DNA of 64,000 nt, taken from NCBI RefSeq assembly GCF_000013365.1, contig NC_007778.1:1178001-1242000 (forward strand). The letters run 5' to 3'. The position numbers and the translations under genes were made by a program. Below are positions 1 through 9,398 of the stretch, one piece after another. Within the stretch, counting starts at the first letter, position 1. Each line of letters starts with the position of its first letter. Below the pieces are notes generated by a model. It did no database searches. It worked only from the letters and a program-made list of their open reading frames with translations, and had not been told where the DNA came from. This DNA is from Rhodopseudomonas palustris HaA2. GTDB taxonomy: Bacteria > Pseudomonadota > Alphaproteobacteria > Rhizobiales > Xanthobacteraceae.

Positions 1-1
1 C

Positions 2-577
2 CACGTCTATGCGATCGATGCGCCGGACTATCCGCGGGCGCTGTTCGTCACCGACGCCGCGATCAACATCTATCCGACGCTGACCGACAAGCGCGACATC
101 ATCCAGAACGCGATCGACCTGGTGCATGCGCTCGGCATCGCCCAGCCGAAAGTCGCGATCCTGTCGGCGGTCGAGACCGTCACCGAGAGCATCCGCTCGA
201 CGCTGGACGCGGCGGCGCTGTGCAAGATGGCCGAGCGCGGCCAGATCACCGGCGGCATTCTCGACGGCCCGCTCGCGTTCGACAATGCGGTGTCGGCCGA
301 ATCCGCCAAGACCAAGGGCATCGTCTCGCCGGTCGCCGGCTTCGCCGACATCTTCGTGGTGCCGGACCTCGAGGCCGGCAACATGCTGGCCAAGCAGCTC
401 GAATATCTGGCGCGCGCGCATGTCGCCGGCATCGTGCTCGGCGCGCGGGTGCCGATCGTGCTCACCAGCCGCGCCGACAACACGCTGGCCCGGCTCAGCT
501 CCTGCGCGATCGCCCTGCTGGTCGCGCGCCACAGGACCGCGGCGCTGCCCAGCGTGTCGTCCGGGGGCGCCGAATGA
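2..577 (+). CDS. pta: Phosphate acetyltransferase (C-terminal part, truncated by window edge)
   Basis: This open frame enters from the left edge of the window and stops at the TGA at 575-577. About 190 residues are visible, with the phosphate acetyl/butyryl transferase fold features GPLAFDNAVS and VPDLEAGNMLAKQLEYL. The family exchanges CoA and phosphate on acetyl-CoA, giving acetyl phosphate in the cytoplasm. The stop overlaps the acetate kinase start (ATGA), so the two are translationally coupled as a Pta-AckA pair. In related bacteria the missing N-terminal half often carries an enoyl-CoA hydratase-like (MaoC) domain; that cannot be seen here. A phosphate butyryltransferase is the alternative. 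Confidence 0.85.
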   Translation, partial: HVYAIDAPDYPRALFVTDAAINIYPTLTDKRDIIQNAIDLVHALGIAQPKVAILSAVETVTESIRSTLDAAALCKMAERGQITGGILDGPLAFDNAVSAESAKTKGIVSPVAGFADIFVVPDLEAGNMLAKQLEYLARAHVAGIVLGARVPIVLTSRADNTLARLSSCAIALLVARHRTAALPSVSSGGAE

Positions 578-1776
578 ACGACATGATGCTGGTGCTGAAT
601 GCCGGCTCGTCGAGCGTCAAATTCGCCTTGTACGAGGCGCACACCGAGCCGACGCAGGACTGCCTGATCTGCGAGGGCGGCATCGGCAGCCTCGGCCATC
701 GCCCGCACCACAAGGTGGTCGATCGCCACGGCGCGACCGTCCACGACGCCTATCTGGCCGACGGCGCCGGCCATGAGGAGGCGATCCGAACCCTGATGGG
801 CTGGATCGCGCAACGCTTTCCCGAACGGCGGCTCGCCGCGGCGGGGCACCGCGTGGTGCATGGCGGCGATCTGTTCGACGCGCCGGTGCGCGTCGATGCC
901 GGCGTGATCGAGCGGCTGCGCGGCTTCATTCCGTTGGCGCCGCTGCATCAGCCGCACAGCATCGCGGCGATCGAGTCGCTGGCGAGACTGGATCCCCGGC
1001 TGCCGCAGATCGTCTGTTTCGACACAGCGTTCCACCACGGATTGCCGCCGCTCGCCACCTGGTTCGCGCTGCCGCGCGATCTGATTGCGCAGGGCATCCG
1101 CCGCTACGGCTTTCACGGCGTGTCCTACGAATACATCGCCAGCGCGCTGCCGGGCGTGGCCGGGGCGGCGGTCGCCGAGGGCCGCGTCGTGGTCGCGCAT
1201 CTCGGCGGCGGCGCCAGCATGTGCGCGATGCGGGCGCGCAAGAGCGTGGCGACGACGATGGGTTTCACCGCGCTCGACGGCCTGATGATGGGCAGTCGCA
1301 CCGGCGTGCTCGATCCCGGCGTGGTGCTGTATCTGCTGGAGCAGAAGGGCATGACGCCCGCCGAGATCAGCGATCTGCTGTATCGCAAATCGGGCCTGCT
1401 CGGCGTCTCCGGCATCAGCGACGACATGCGGACGCTGCTGGCCAGCGATGATCCGCATGCCGAGGAAGCGGTCGCGTTGTTCGTCTATCGCATCGGCCGC
1501 GAGCTCGGCTCGCTCGCCGCCGCGCTCGGCGGGCTCGACGCGCTGGTATTCACCGCCGGCATCGGCGAGCGCTCCGCCGAGATCCGCAAGCGGGTGTGCG
1601 CCCAGGCGGCGTGGCTCGGCGTCACGCTCGACGCCGCCGCCAATGCGCACGCTGCGGGCGCCGCGCGCATCAGCATCGCCGACAGCAAGGTCTCGGTCTG
1701 GGTGATCCCGACCGACGAGGACCTGATGATCGCCCGCCACGTCTGGCGGCTGGTCGAAGGCGACCGGGCGGCCTGA
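574..1776 (+). CDS. ackA: Acetate kinase
   Basis: The 400-residue protein has the acetate kinase signature LVLNAGSSSVKF near its N-terminus, the HLGGGAS phosphate-binding loop near residue 210, GFTALDGLMMGSRTG and FTAGIGE towards the end. It interconverts acetyl phosphate plus ADP with acetate plus ATP in the cytosol. The ATG at 574 overlaps the upstream phosphotransacetylase stop, so this start was chosen over a longer upstream frame. The length is normal for the family. Its TGA abuts, without a gap, the reverse-strand stop of the convergent GGDEF gene (the shared bases read TGATCA). Propionate or butyrate kinase activity is possible. Confidence 0.93.
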   Translation: MNDMMLVLNAGSSSVKFALYEAHTEPTQDCLICEGGIGSLGHRPHHKVVDRHGATVHDAYLADGAGHEEAIRTLMGWIAQRFPERRLAAAGHRVVHGGDLFDAPVRVDAGVIERLRGFIPLAPLHQPHSIAAIESLARLDPRLPQIVCFDTAFHHGLPPLATWFALPRDLIAQGIRRYGFHGVSYEYIASALPGVAGAAVAEGRVVVAHLGGGASMCAMRARKSVATTMGFTALDGLMMGSRTGVLDPGVVLYLLEQKGMTPAEISDLLYRKSGLLGVSGISDDMRTLLASDDPHAEEAVALFVYRIGRELGSLAAALGGLDALVFTAGIGERSAEIRKRVCAQAAWLGVTLDAAANAHAAGAARISIADSKVSVWVIPTDEDLMIARHVWRLVEGDRAA

Positions 1777-2970
1777 TCAGGCGTGGAATTGCAGCGGCTG
1801 CGGCGCTCCGCGCGTCGGCTCTGCGCCGTCCGGCACATCCGGCGCGAGCGGAGCGGCGTCGCGTGCGGCTGCAGCGCCCGATGTTCGCCCGGAGCGGTTG
1901 CGTTTGACCGCGTACAGCGCCGCGTCCGCCTTGGCGAGCAGATCGTCGAGGCTGGTGCCGTCGTCGGGCGCGATCGCGGTGCCGAGGCTGGCGCCCAGCG
2001 TGATGCTGTGGCCGTCGATCGCATAGGGGGCGGACAGCGTCTCGACGATGCGGCGGCACAGCCGTTCGACGTCGCGGCGGTCGGAGACGTCGGCCTGGAT
2101 CACGACGAATTCGTCGCCGCCGATCCGGGCGGCGAGGTCGTGCTCCCGCAACAGTCCGGTCAGCCGTGTCGCGACCATCCGGAGCAATTCGTCGCCCGTG
2201 GCGTGGCCGAACCGGTCGTTGGCCTCCTTGAAGAAATCCAGATCGACGCCGATCACGGCGAAGCCTTCCTTGTGCCGCCGCAGCCGGGCCGCGGTCTCTT
2301 CGAAATGCTCGGCGAGGCGCAGCCGGTTCGGCAGTTTGGTGAGCACGTCGGCGCGGGCCAGATGCGCGGCCTCGGCGCGCAACGTCAATTGCTCCCGGGT
2401 GGTGTCGTGGATGTAGACGATCAGCTCGAAGCCGCCGAAGAAGAAGATCAGGAACAGCAGCGCCTGCGCGGCGTGCATCAGATCGAAATTCCACAATGCC
2501 GCCGACACCGCCGGGATGACGGAGACGCCGAGGCTGGCTTTGACGATCCATGGACGGATCGAAAAGCGCGTCGTCGTCCCGGCGCAGTAGCCGAACACGA
2601 GCCCGCCGGCGACCATATGGGCGGTCAGATCGGGCAGCAGGAAGCAGCGCACCGCAAAGCCGCCGACACAGACGCCGGTGGCGATCACGCCGATGGCGAG
2701 GCGCCGCTCCCACACTTTGGCGGAGGCGAGATCGAGCGGCCGGCGCTGCACGGTGCGATCGAAGGCGACGCACAGCGCGAGCCGCCCGACCGTCACCAGC
2801 ATGCCGATGATGCCGATCGCCGGGGCGACGAGATCGCCGGTCTGCCGGCCGACGGCCAGCCCCACCATCAGGATCGCGGCGCCGACCACCGCGATGGGCC
2901 AGCGCGCCGTGTACAGCAGTCGAACGAATTCGATGTAGACGGTGTTCGCGACCTTGCTGCTCAGCGTCAT
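1777..2970 (-). CDS. Membrane GGDEF diguanylate cyclase
   Basis: The predicted 397-residue protein has about five or six hydrophobic segments in its first 190 residues, then a GGDEF domain with the intact active-site motif RIGGDEFVVI. An RxxD product-inhibition site (REHD) lies five residues before it. Diguanylate cyclases make cyclic di-GMP from two GTP, usually to switch between motility and attachment. The membrane part probably senses an unknown signal. A start 72 nt further upstream (3042) is possible, but the chosen ATG gives a compact N-terminus leading straight into the first membrane segment. The C-terminal 45 residues are low-complexity, rich in Ala and Pro. Confidence 0.85.
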   Translation of the reverse strand: MTLSSKVANTVYIEFVRLLYTARWPIAVVGAAILMVGLAVGRQTGDLVAPAIGIIGMLVTVGRLALCVAFDRTVQRRPLDLASAKVWERRLAIGVIATGVCVGGFAVRCFLLPDLTAHMVAGGLVFGYCAGTTTRFSIRPWIVKASLGVSVIPAVSAALWNFDLMHAAQALLFLIFFFGGFELIVYIHDTTREQLTLRAEAAHLARADVLTKLPNRLRLAEHFEETAARLRRHKEGFAVIGVDLDFFKEANDRFGHATGDELLRMVATRLTGLLREHDLAARIGGDEFVVIQADVSDRRDVERLCRRIVETLSAPYAIDGHSITLGASLGTAIAPDDGTSLDDLLAKADAALYAVKRNRSGRTSGAAAARDAAPLAPDVPDGAEPTRGAPQPLQFHA

Positions 2971-3160
2971 CTTGATCTCGAGGCGGCGCCGCGTCGCGCT
3001 CGGGTGAACGTTTCGCGGTTCTTCAGTACCTGTTGCGAGCAAGACCTATTCGACGAAAGCTGAATCCCCGGTGAAGTCCGATGCGCGTGCCGAAAAGTGG
3101 TGAATCGCCGTTTAAGCCGATGCCGCAAATCGCGCTGCACGGCGCGGTTGCGGCGTTGTT

Positions 3161-4078
3161 TCAGCCGGGCTCCGCCCGCAGCTTGAAATGGCCGTAGCAG
3201 GACGCGATCGGCTTGGACGGATCGGCCTGATAGGCCTGCGCCTCGAACGCGACGACGCGGCGGCCCTGCTTGACGATCGAGACCCGGGCGTAAGTATCGA
3301 GCGGGCGGCCGGAGCGCAGATAGTTCACCGTCAGGCCGATCGGCTTCGGCGCGGTGGCGAGGCCGATCTCGCGGTGGACGCCGACGATCGCCGCGGTTTC
3401 GAGGAATGCGCCGATCACCCCGCCATGCAGCGCCGGCAGGATCGGATTGCCGACCAGTTTCGGATCGTAAGGCATCACCGGCTCGGCGTCGGCGTCGACG
3501 CGGATGCCGAGAAAGCGCGGATACGGACTGATGGCGAGAAGGCCGTCGGCGCCGCCGGGATCGTCCGGGGCCTGCAGCGGCGCCGGCGTGTCGAAGCGCA
3601 CCTTCGGCTCCTGCCGCAGCATGTCGGTGCGGTTGGCGCCGATCATGAACATCGCGGTGGCGCTGGCGATCGGGTCGGCCTCGGACTCCTGATAGGCGGT
3701 GGCGCGCACGAAGGCGATCGAGCGGGTGAGGTGATAGCAATGCGCGTGCGCCCGGATCGCCTGGCCGGGCGTCGCCGGCCGCAGATAGTCGATGCGCAGA
3801 TCCAGCGTGGCGATCGCCGCCGTGCCCGGCAGCGCCAGCTGCACCGCCATGCCGCAGCTCTCGTCGAGCATCGCGGTGACGACGCCGCCATGAATCACGC
3901 CGGTTCTGATGTCGCCGACGAACACCGGATGATAGGGCAGGCTGCTCCAGGCCTCGCCCGGCGCGAAGCGATCGAGCTGCAGGCCGATGATGGCGCCATG
4001 GATCGAGCGGCGGAGCTGGATCATGCGCGCCTTGTCCTCGAAGGACATCGCGCGCGGTTCACTGGAAGCGTCGGGCAT
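3161..4078 (-). CDS. Double-hotdog PaaI-family thioesterase
   Basis: The 305-residue protein has two hotdog thioesterase repeats. The first (residues about 25-140) holds GVIHGGVVTAMLDESCG and the second (about 190-300) holds LPALHGGVIGAFLETAA. Each has the HGG motif and acidic residue of PaaI/acyl-CoA thioesterases, which hydrolyse acyl-CoA to free acid and CoA. The ATG at 4078 starts the first sensible N-terminus; the much longer frame continuing upstream lies opposite the chemoreceptor gene and is not coding. It stands alone between the GGDEF gene and the chemoreceptor on the same strand. The substrate is not evident from context. Confidence 0.85.
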   Translation of the reverse strand: MPDASSEPRAMSFEDKARMIQLRRSIHGAIIGLQLDRFAPGEAWSSLPYHPVFVGDIRTGVIHGGVVTAMLDESCGMAVQLALPGTAAIATLDLRIDYLRPATPGQAIRAHAHCYHLTRSIAFVRATAYQESEADPIASATAMFMIGANRTDMLRQEPKVRFDTPAPLQAPDDPGGADGLLAISPYPRFLGIRVDADAEPVMPYDPKLVGNPILPALHGGVIGAFLETAAIVGVHREIGLATAPKPIGLTVNYLRSGRPLDTYARVSIVKQGRRVVAFEAQAYQADPSKPIASCYGHFKLRAEPG

Positions 4079-4158
4079 GGCGCGTTGTAGCAAGCGATCC
4101 GGGCCGCGGGAAGCGACACGGAAGCGGCGCCGCCATGCCGGCGGGCGGGGGCGGCGCC

Positions 4159-6120
4159 TCAGGCGGCGCGGATCGAATGCAGGAAGTGCTCGACTTCCTT
4201 TTTCAGGGCGTTGCTCTCTTCCGACAGCGAATGCGCCGCCGCCAGCACGCTGGTGGAGGCGAGTTCGGTCTCGGTGGCGCCGCGCTGAACCTCGGCGATG
4301 TTGACGGTGACCTGATGGGTGCCCTCGGCGGCGTGGTGGACATTGCGCGAGATTTCCCTGGTGGCGACGCCCTGCTGTTCGACCGCCGACGCGATCGCGG
4401 CCGCGATCTCCGACAGCCGGTTGATGGTCTGGCCGATCGAACCGATCGACGCCACCGACTCGCCGGTCGCGCTCTGGATGCTGCCGACGTAGCGGGCGAT
4501 GTCGCTGGTGGCGGTCGCGGTCTGCTCGGCCAGCGCCTTGACCTCGGCGGCGACCACGGCGAAGCCGCGGCCGGCCTCGCCGGCGCGCGCCGCCTCGATG
4601 GTGGCGTTGAGCGCCAGCAGATTGGTCTGGCCGGCGATCTTGTTGATCAGCTCGACGACGGATTCGATCTGTGCGGCGGCGCGCGACAGTTCGGCGACGT
4701 GGGCGTTGGTGGTCTCGGCCTGGCTCACCGCGTCGCGGGCGATCTGCGCCGATTCCCGGACCTGGCGGCCGATCTCGCCGACCGACGAGGTCATCTCCTC
4801 GGTGGCGGAGGCGACCGATTGGACGTTGGTGGACGCTTCCTCCGACGCCGCCGCGACCGCGGTGGCGATGTCGAGCGAGCGGTCGGCGGTGGCGGTCAGC
4901 GCGCCGGCGGAGGCTTCGAGTTCGGTCGAGGCCGACGACACCGTCTCGACGATGCGGCCGACCGCCGCCTCGAACGACTCGGCGAGGCCGTGCATCTCGT
5001 CGCGGCGCTGTGCCGCCTGCCGCCGCGCCGCTTCGGCCTGATCGGCGCGCAGCCGCTCGGTTTCGATCATGCTCTCGCGGAAGACGCCGACCGCGTCGAT
5101 CATCTGGCCGACCTCGTCCTTTCGTTTCAGCGGCGGCAGCGCAATCGACAGATCGCCGCCGGCGAGGCCGCGCATCGCCTCGCACAGCGACAGGATCGGC
5201 CGCGAGATGCCGCCGGCGATGATGAAGCCGGTGATCGCGGCCAGCACCAGGGCTCCCACCGAGGCGAGGATGGCGAGCAGATAGGCGTTGCTGGTGGCGG
5301 CGGCATATTCGCTGTTGTCCATCGCGATTTCGAGCGCGCCGATCGGATGGCCGGAGAAGTCCTTGACCGGGCCGAGCAGCATCGCCATCGGCTTGCCGCT
5401 GGCGTCGTCGGCCTGACGGGTCGTCACCGCGCCGCCCGCGGACTTCCGGATCTCGGCGGGGGTGAAGAAGCTCGGGCCGCGGATCGTGCCGACTGGCGCG
5501 GCGACCGAGCCGTCGGGCTTGCTCAGATGCAGGGCGACATCGACGCCCCGCTCCTGCTTGAACTTGTCGAAGAAGCCCTGGCCGAAGGTCAGGCCGAATT
5601 CGACCGTGCCGGCATGTTTGCCGTCGTGCGCCACCGGCACCACGCCGCGGATGCCGAGTCCGGCGACGCCCGACTCCAGACCGACGATCGCCTTGCGGTC
5701 GCGATTGGCCTCGACCACCGTCTTGCGGAAGCCCGACAGGTCGTCGCCGAATTTCTGGGCCTGGTGGATGCGGGCGAACGACGTCGCCGGCGGAACGTGG
5801 AACTGGAACTGATCGACGCCGTATTGCGACTTGAGAAACGGAAAGCCCGCCAGGAAGAGGTCGAACAACCCCTGGCGGTCGCGACGCGCCAGAGCCTGCT
5901 GCGCAGCCGGCATCGCGGCGACGACGGCGCTCATCGCCGCCGCCTGCCGGGCCTCCTGCGCGAGCTGTGAGATCACCGCATCGTAGTGGCCGCGTAGTTC
6001 GCGGTCGTCGGCGCGGCGGATGATGTCGCTGATGGTGGTGATCGATCCGATCAGCAGGACGGCCGCGGTCAGCACCGAAGCGGCGATCAAAGCGAGCGTG
6101 ATGCGCGTACGAAGACTCAT
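4159..6120 (-). CDS. Methyl-accepting chemotaxis protein with periplasmic Cache sensor
   Basis: The 653-residue chemoreceptor has a first membrane segment at about residues 7-29. A periplasmic sensor of about 240 residues follows; it carries [13 protein letters not shown] and [17 protein letters not shown], typical of the dCache_3-type family. A second membrane segment (about 282-305), a HAMP linker and the cytoplasmic signalling hairpin with [20 protein letters not shown] complete the architecture. It would bind a ligand outside the membrane and control CheA activity and flagellar rotation. The ATG at 6120 was chosen because it begins the short basic MSLRTR n-region. No che genes are adjacent, so it is an orphan receptor. 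The ligand is unknown. Confidence 0.92.
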   Translation of the reverse strand: MSLRTRITLALIAASVLTAAVLLIGSITTISDIIRRADDRELRGHYDAVISQLAQEARQAAAMSAVVAAMPAAQQALARRDRQGLFDLFLAGFPFLKSQYGVDQFQFHVPPATSFARIHQAQKFGDDLSGFRKTVVEANRDRKAIVGLESGVAGLGIRGVVPVAHDGKHAGTVEFGLTFGQGFFDKFKQERGVDVALHLSKPDGSVAAPVGTIRGPSFFTPAEIRKSAGGAVTTRQADDASGKPMAMLLGPVKDFSGHPIGALEIAMDNSEYAAATSNAYLLAILASVGALVLAAITGFIIAGGISRPILSLCEAMRGLAGGDLSIALPPLKRKDEVGQMIDAVGVFRESMIETERLRADQAEAARRQAAQRRDEMHGLAESFEAAVGRIVETVSSASTELEASAGALTATADRSLDIATAVAAASEEASTNVQSVASATEEMTSSVGEIGRQVRESAQIARDAVSQAETTNAHVAELSRAAAQIESVVELINKIAGQTNLLALNATIEAARAGEAGRGFAVVAAEVKALAEQTATATSDIARYVGSIQSATGESVASIGSIGQTINRLSEIAAAIASAVEQQGVATREISRNVHHAAEGTHQVTVNIAEVQRGATETELASTSVLAAAHSLSEESNALKKEVEHFLHSIRAA

Positions 6121-6343
6121 GACGGCGATTCCTGATTGCGCCGCAGCCTTCGGCAATCCAGTGCTCCCGGTGGGGAGGCTGGTGACGGTGCGGGCGTGCC
6201 AAAAGGGTCAGGGAATGAGCAGTGCCGGCAACATCCTGGATCGGTGTGAATTTGCGATACGCGTTCGGACACGGTCTTGGTTGAAGAGCGGCGTCCACGT
6301 CATAGCTTGGACGAGCGGCTCCCGGCCCCTTGCATCGGCCTGG

Positions 6344-6362
6344 ACAATTCGAATCGAATTGT
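6344..6362. promoter_or_regulatory. Perfect 8-bp inverted repeat, operator-like
   Basis: In the roughly 400-nt gap between the chemoreceptor (start 6120, leftward) and the small secreted protein (start 6526, rightward) lies ACAATTCG-AAT-CGAATTGT, a perfect AT-rich palindrome. Its geometry suits a dimeric helix-turn-helix repressor. It is 163 nt from the right gene and 223 nt from the left gene. Nothing else coding is apparent in 6121-6525. Whether a protein binds it is inference. Confidence 0.35.
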
Positions 6363-6525
6363 TCGGATTGAGATTGCCGGGCAAACCTCGCCCAGTCGTT
6401 AATGCGGCGGCTGGTACGAGTACGGGCCGCCGGTCGAGCGGCCGATCCGGCCTGCGAGCCGTCTGCAGGCTTTGTTTACGATATCGTGCGAGCGTGCTGC
6501 ATCGGTTCGGTTCGGAGTAGCGTCG

Positions 6526-6849
6526 GTGCGTACAGTCCGGTTTATGGTTCCTTTGGTAGCGGGTCTGGTGACAGCCACGGCGGCGATGGCCGCGGACTAT
6601 CCGCCGGCGCCGTACCGATCGGCCTACCGGGCCGCGCCCGCGCCGGTCACCTATTACGCGCCGCGCCCGATCGGAATTCCGCAGGCGCCGCCGGTGATCT
6701 GGGTCGAGGCGCCGCCGCAATACGTCCAGCATCTGGTGCCGACCGGCGCCTGTGGCGGCTGCGGGCCGCAATACAGGGCCGTCGGCGAATGGCGCCGGAC
6801 CCCGCCGCCGGCGTTTTGGGACTCGATCTATCGCGATTACGGCTACTGA
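6526..6849 (+). CDS. Small secreted Pro/Tyr-rich protein
   Basis: This 107-residue protein begins with a clear signal peptide (MRTVRFMVPLVAGLVTATAAMAA if GTG is read as Met), cleaved before DYPPAPYR. The mature part is rich in Pro, Tyr and Ala and contains a CGGCG cluster (two cysteines) and a C-terminal IYRDYGY. I do not recognise a family, though short Pro/Tyr-rich exported proteins are common in this group. The GTG at 6526 is preferred because GGAG sits 8 nt before it. A TTG at 6472 would put 18 residues in front of the signal peptide. It may be a cell-envelope component; that is inference. Confidence 0.65.
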   Translation: MRTVRFMVPLVAGLVTATAAMAADYPPAPYRSAYRAAPAPVTYYAPRPIGIPQAPPVIWVEAPPQYVQHLVPTGACGGCGPQYRAVGEWRRTPPPAFWDSIYRDYGY

Positions 6850-6964
6850 TCACCGCCACATTTTGCAGTCCGTCCTGCGCGATCGTTGCAGGCGGCCACG
6901 CGGAATCACGCTATAGCTGCGGCGAGGGCGCGGCGATTCAGATCCCGCCGCGCCGGCGGAAACC

Positions 6965-7720
6965 GTGAGGGCGCGGGGAATGGTTGCGGTCATCTTCGTT
7001 TTGGCATTGCTGCTCGGCACGCCGGCCTTCGCGGCCGATGCGGTGATCAAGGACGCCGCGACGCTGCAGCTCGGCGGCGTCACCTATCGGCTCGAGGGCA
7101 TCGATGCGCCGGAGCTCGACCAGCGTTGCCTGAGCGAGTTCGCCGATCCCTCCGCCTGCGGGATCGAAGCCCGCGACGCCGCGGCCAAGCTGATCGCCGG
7201 CCGCAAAGTCAATTGCCGCGATCTCGGCCCCGATCCCGTGTTCAAGGGCCGCCGGATCGGCGGCTGCGCCATCGCCGGCGACGACCTCGGCCTGAGCCGG
7301 CGGCTGGTGCAGGCCGGCCTCGCATTCAATTCTGATTCCAAAGGCCGCTTCGCTGCCGATCAGTCCAAGGCAATGGACGATCACACCGGCTTGTGGAAAG
7401 GCTGCTTCGTCGCGCCTGAGAACTTCCGGCGGTGGGACAAGACCGCGCCACTGCGCGGAGCGGCCTGCCGCGACGATCGCCAGGCCGAGACCCGTTCGGC
7501 GCTGTTTCCCGATATGCCGGCGAGGCCGGAAGGCTGCACCATCAAGGGCAAGCTCGCCAAGCGCGCCCGCATCACCGGCAATGTCGGCGTCTATCAGTTG
7601 CCGGGCTGCCCGAGCTACGCCGCTTTGATCAAGCTGAACCGCTGGTTCTGCTCGGAGGACGACGCCCGGGCCGCCGGCTTCCGCAAGGCGTATAACTGCC
7701 GCATCGGGGCCAAGCGCTGA
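6965..7720 (+). CDS. Secreted staphylococcal-nuclease-like (thermonuclease family) protein
   Basis: The 251-residue protein has a signal peptide ending near AFA-AD. An SNase-like domain follows, with VTYRLEGIDAPELDQRC, GIEARDAAAKLIAGR and a later LSRRLVQAGLAF, matching the barrel strands of thermonuclease homologues. The C-terminal 90 residues are a Cys-containing extension (GCTIKGKL, LPGCPSY, YNCRIG) that fits an excalibur/SH3-like tail seen in secreted SNase proteins. Family members cleave DNA or RNA, but I cannot confirm all catalytic Arg/Glu positions. Translation could start at GTG 6965 or at ATG 6980. A 115-nt spacer separates it from the upstream secreted protein. Confidence 0.75.
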   Translation: MRARGMVAVIFVLALLLGTPAFAADAVIKDAATLQLGGVTYRLEGIDAPELDQRCLSEFADPSACGIEARDAAAKLIAGRKVNCRDLGPDPVFKGRRIGGCAIAGDDLGLSRRLVQAGLAFNSDSKGRFAADQSKAMDDHTGLWKGCFVAPENFRRWDKTAPLRGAACRDDRQAETRSALFPDMPARPEGCTIKGKLAKRARITGNVGVYQLPGCPSYAALIKLNRWFCSEDDARAAGFRKAYNCRIGAKR

Positions 7721-7760
7721 CACGCGCGCCGGGGACCAGCGGGTCGTCACATCCACAAAC

Positions 7761-7850
7761 CGTCATGGCCGGGCTCGTCCCGGCCATCCACGTCTTTTCT
7801 CGACACGCGGTAAAGACGTGGATGCCCGGCACAAGGCCGGGCATGACGAC
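7761..7850. repeat. Palindromic intergenic repeat, family A copy 1
   Basis: Two arms, CGTCATGGCCGGG...CCGGCCATCCACG and CGTGGATGCCCGG...CCGGGCATGACG, form a long inverted repeat, with each arm itself able to fold. The same unit recurs at 14356, 38362 and 41916. It lies just downstream of both convergent genes. Confidence 0.85.
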
Positions 7851-7887
7851 TAAGTGAGAAAGTTCAGCTCGACGAAACGTCGGGCCG

Positions 7888-8955
7888 CTATTCGGCCGGG
7901 ACCAGCGAGATCCGCGGCGGCGCGGTCCTTGCGACCAGGCCGCGATACGCGGCGAGATAGTCCAGCGCCATCCGCCGCGCGGTGAAACGCTCCTCGAACC
8001 GGGCACGGATCGCGGAGCGGTCGAGATCGGCGAGCTGATGCACGGCCGCGACCGCGCTGGTCTCGTCCTCGACGATGAAGCCGGTCAGTCCGGTTTCGAT
8101 GATCTCGGGGACCGAGCCGCGGTTGTAGGCGATCACCGGTGTGCCGCAGGCCATCGACTCGATCATCACCAGACCGAACGGCTCCGGCCAGGCCAGCGGC
8201 AACAGCAGCCCCAGCGCGCCCGAGAGGAATTCCGATTTCTGCTGATCGCCGATCTCGCCGATGAACTCGATCAGCGGGTGATGCAGCATCGGCTCGATCA
8301 CCTGGTCGAAATAATCCCGATCGGTGCAGTCCACCTTGGCGGCGATCTTCAGCGGAATGCCGGCGCGGATCGCGATCCGGATCGCGCGGTCGACGCCCTT
8401 CTCCGGTGCGATTCGTCCCAGCACGGCGAGATATTCCAGCTTGCGCGCCAGCGGCGTCAGAAGATCGGCCGGCAGCCCGTGATGGATGGTGTGGATCCAG
8501 TTCGCTTTGGGGACCGGACGCCGCTGCGAATCCGAAATCGACACCACCGGCACGTCGGAGAACGTCGAGAACACCGGCTGATGCTCGGGCAAATCGAGAC
8601 GTCCGTGCAGCGTGGTGAGGTACGGCGTCGGCTGGCGGCGGAAGAGGGACCAGGGATAGTAATCGAGGTGGAAGTGCAGCAGATCGAATTCCTCGTCGTC
8701 GCAACGCCGTCGCACCTGCTCCAGCATCACCATGTGCAGTGCATTCGCATCGCGCACCGAACCGTCGAGGCGCAGCGCGCGCGGCCATGTGGCCACGAGT
8801 TTCGCCGATGTTGTGGAATCGCCGCTCGCGAACAGCGTCACGTCATGTCCGAGAGCGACCAGCTCTTCGGTCAACCAGTGCACGACTCTCTCAGTGCCGC
8901 CGTAAAGCTTGGGCGGAATCGCCTCCGTCAGCGGAGCAACCTGCGCGATGCGCAT
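7888..8955 (-). CDS. GT4-family glycosyltransferase
   Basis: The 355-residue protein has the GT-B fold of family 4. The N-terminal acceptor half begins MRIAQVAPLTEAIPPKLYGG, followed by HFHLDYYP. The C-terminal nucleotide-sugar half carries LGRIAPEKGVDRAIRIA and EPFGLVMIESMACGTPVIA, with the conserved E-x7-E retaining-transferase motif. The start at 8955 is supported by a strong AGGAG Shine-Dalgarno 8-12 nt upstream; a longer frame to 9009 is not. It is divergent from the amylo-1,6-glucosidase at 9399. That suggests a shared role in storage or osmoprotective glycan metabolism; the acceptor sugar is not determined. Confidence 0.88.
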   Translation of the reverse strand: MRIAQVAPLTEAIPPKLYGGTERVVHWLTEELVALGHDVTLFASGDSTTSAKLVATWPRALRLDGSVRDANALHMVMLEQVRRRCDDEEFDLLHFHLDYYPWSLFRRQPTPYLTTLHGRLDLPEHQPVFSTFSDVPVVSISDSQRRPVPKANWIHTIHHGLPADLLTPLARKLEYLAVLGRIAPEKGVDRAIRIAIRAGIPLKIAAKVDCTDRDYFDQVIEPMLHHPLIEFIGEIGDQQKSEFLSGALGLLLPLAWPEPFGLVMIESMACGTPVIAYNRGSVPEIIETGLTGFIVEDETSAVAAVHQLADLDRSAIRARFEERFTARRMALDYLAAYRGLVARTAPPRISLVPAE

Positions 8956-8990
8956 CGAGTAGTCTCCTGTTATCATTGTGAACTGTAGCT

Positions 8991-9173
8991 TCAGCGATGG
9001 GATGTGCACTCCAGACCTGAGCCGGACATGGGCTCAACGGGGCTCCAACATGAGGCTCCAGATATGGGCTCCAGCCGGGCCTCAGACATCGGCTCCAAGC
9101 GATGCGGGGGAATTGCCGAGATGGGAACGATCTCGCAGTTGCGAAGTTCCTTAGACGTGCAGACTTCTTCCAT
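8991..9173 (-). CDS. Candidate 60-residue repetitive small protein upstream of the GT4 gene
   Basis: A short frame on the same strand as the glycosyltransferase ends 35 nt before that gene's ATG. Its ATG at 9173 is preceded by an excellent Shine-Dalgarno (GGGAGAGG). The peptide contains imperfect repeats (RLEPMSEA, RLEPISGA, PVEPMSGSG) that come from a tandem DNA repeat. It has no signal peptide or recognised domain. It could be a real small protein, a translated leader controlling the glycosyltransferase, or a chance frame over the repeat. Confidence 0.35.
   Translation of the reverse strand: MEEVCTSKELRNCEIVPISAIPPHRLEPMSEARLEPISGASCWSPVEPMSGSGLECTSHR
9012..9098. repeat. Degenerate short tandem repeat
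   Basis: Several imperfect copies of a unit like ATGGGCTCCA (variants CATGGGCTCA, CATGAGGCTCCA, TATGGGCTCCA, CATCGGCTCCA) occur within about 85 nt. They lie between the divergent glycosyltransferase and glucosidase genes and underlie the repeats in the small reading frame there. Confidence 0.6.
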
Positions 9174-9398
9174 GTTCCTCTCCCGGCCGCTTTCCGTCTC
9201 GGCACCGCCACAACTCGATGTCCTGCCGGCCGGATCGTCGAACGGTCCGCCGGACCGGCCGATGCAGCGCCGGGGGCCGTATCGTGGCCCGGTGGCGCGC
9301 GCGATCGGCCGGGCTGGTGACGAACGGCGCCTGAAACCGTCGCGTTTGCGTCCCCGGCGACTTCGGTCGCATAGTCAAGTCGCAGTTAGGGTCGATCG

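Noticed and set aside
3161-6298. A single long frame joining the thioesterase to sequence over the chemoreceptor
   Set aside because: Only the part from 4078 leftward matches a family; the upstream part is the wrong frame of the chemoreceptor gene.
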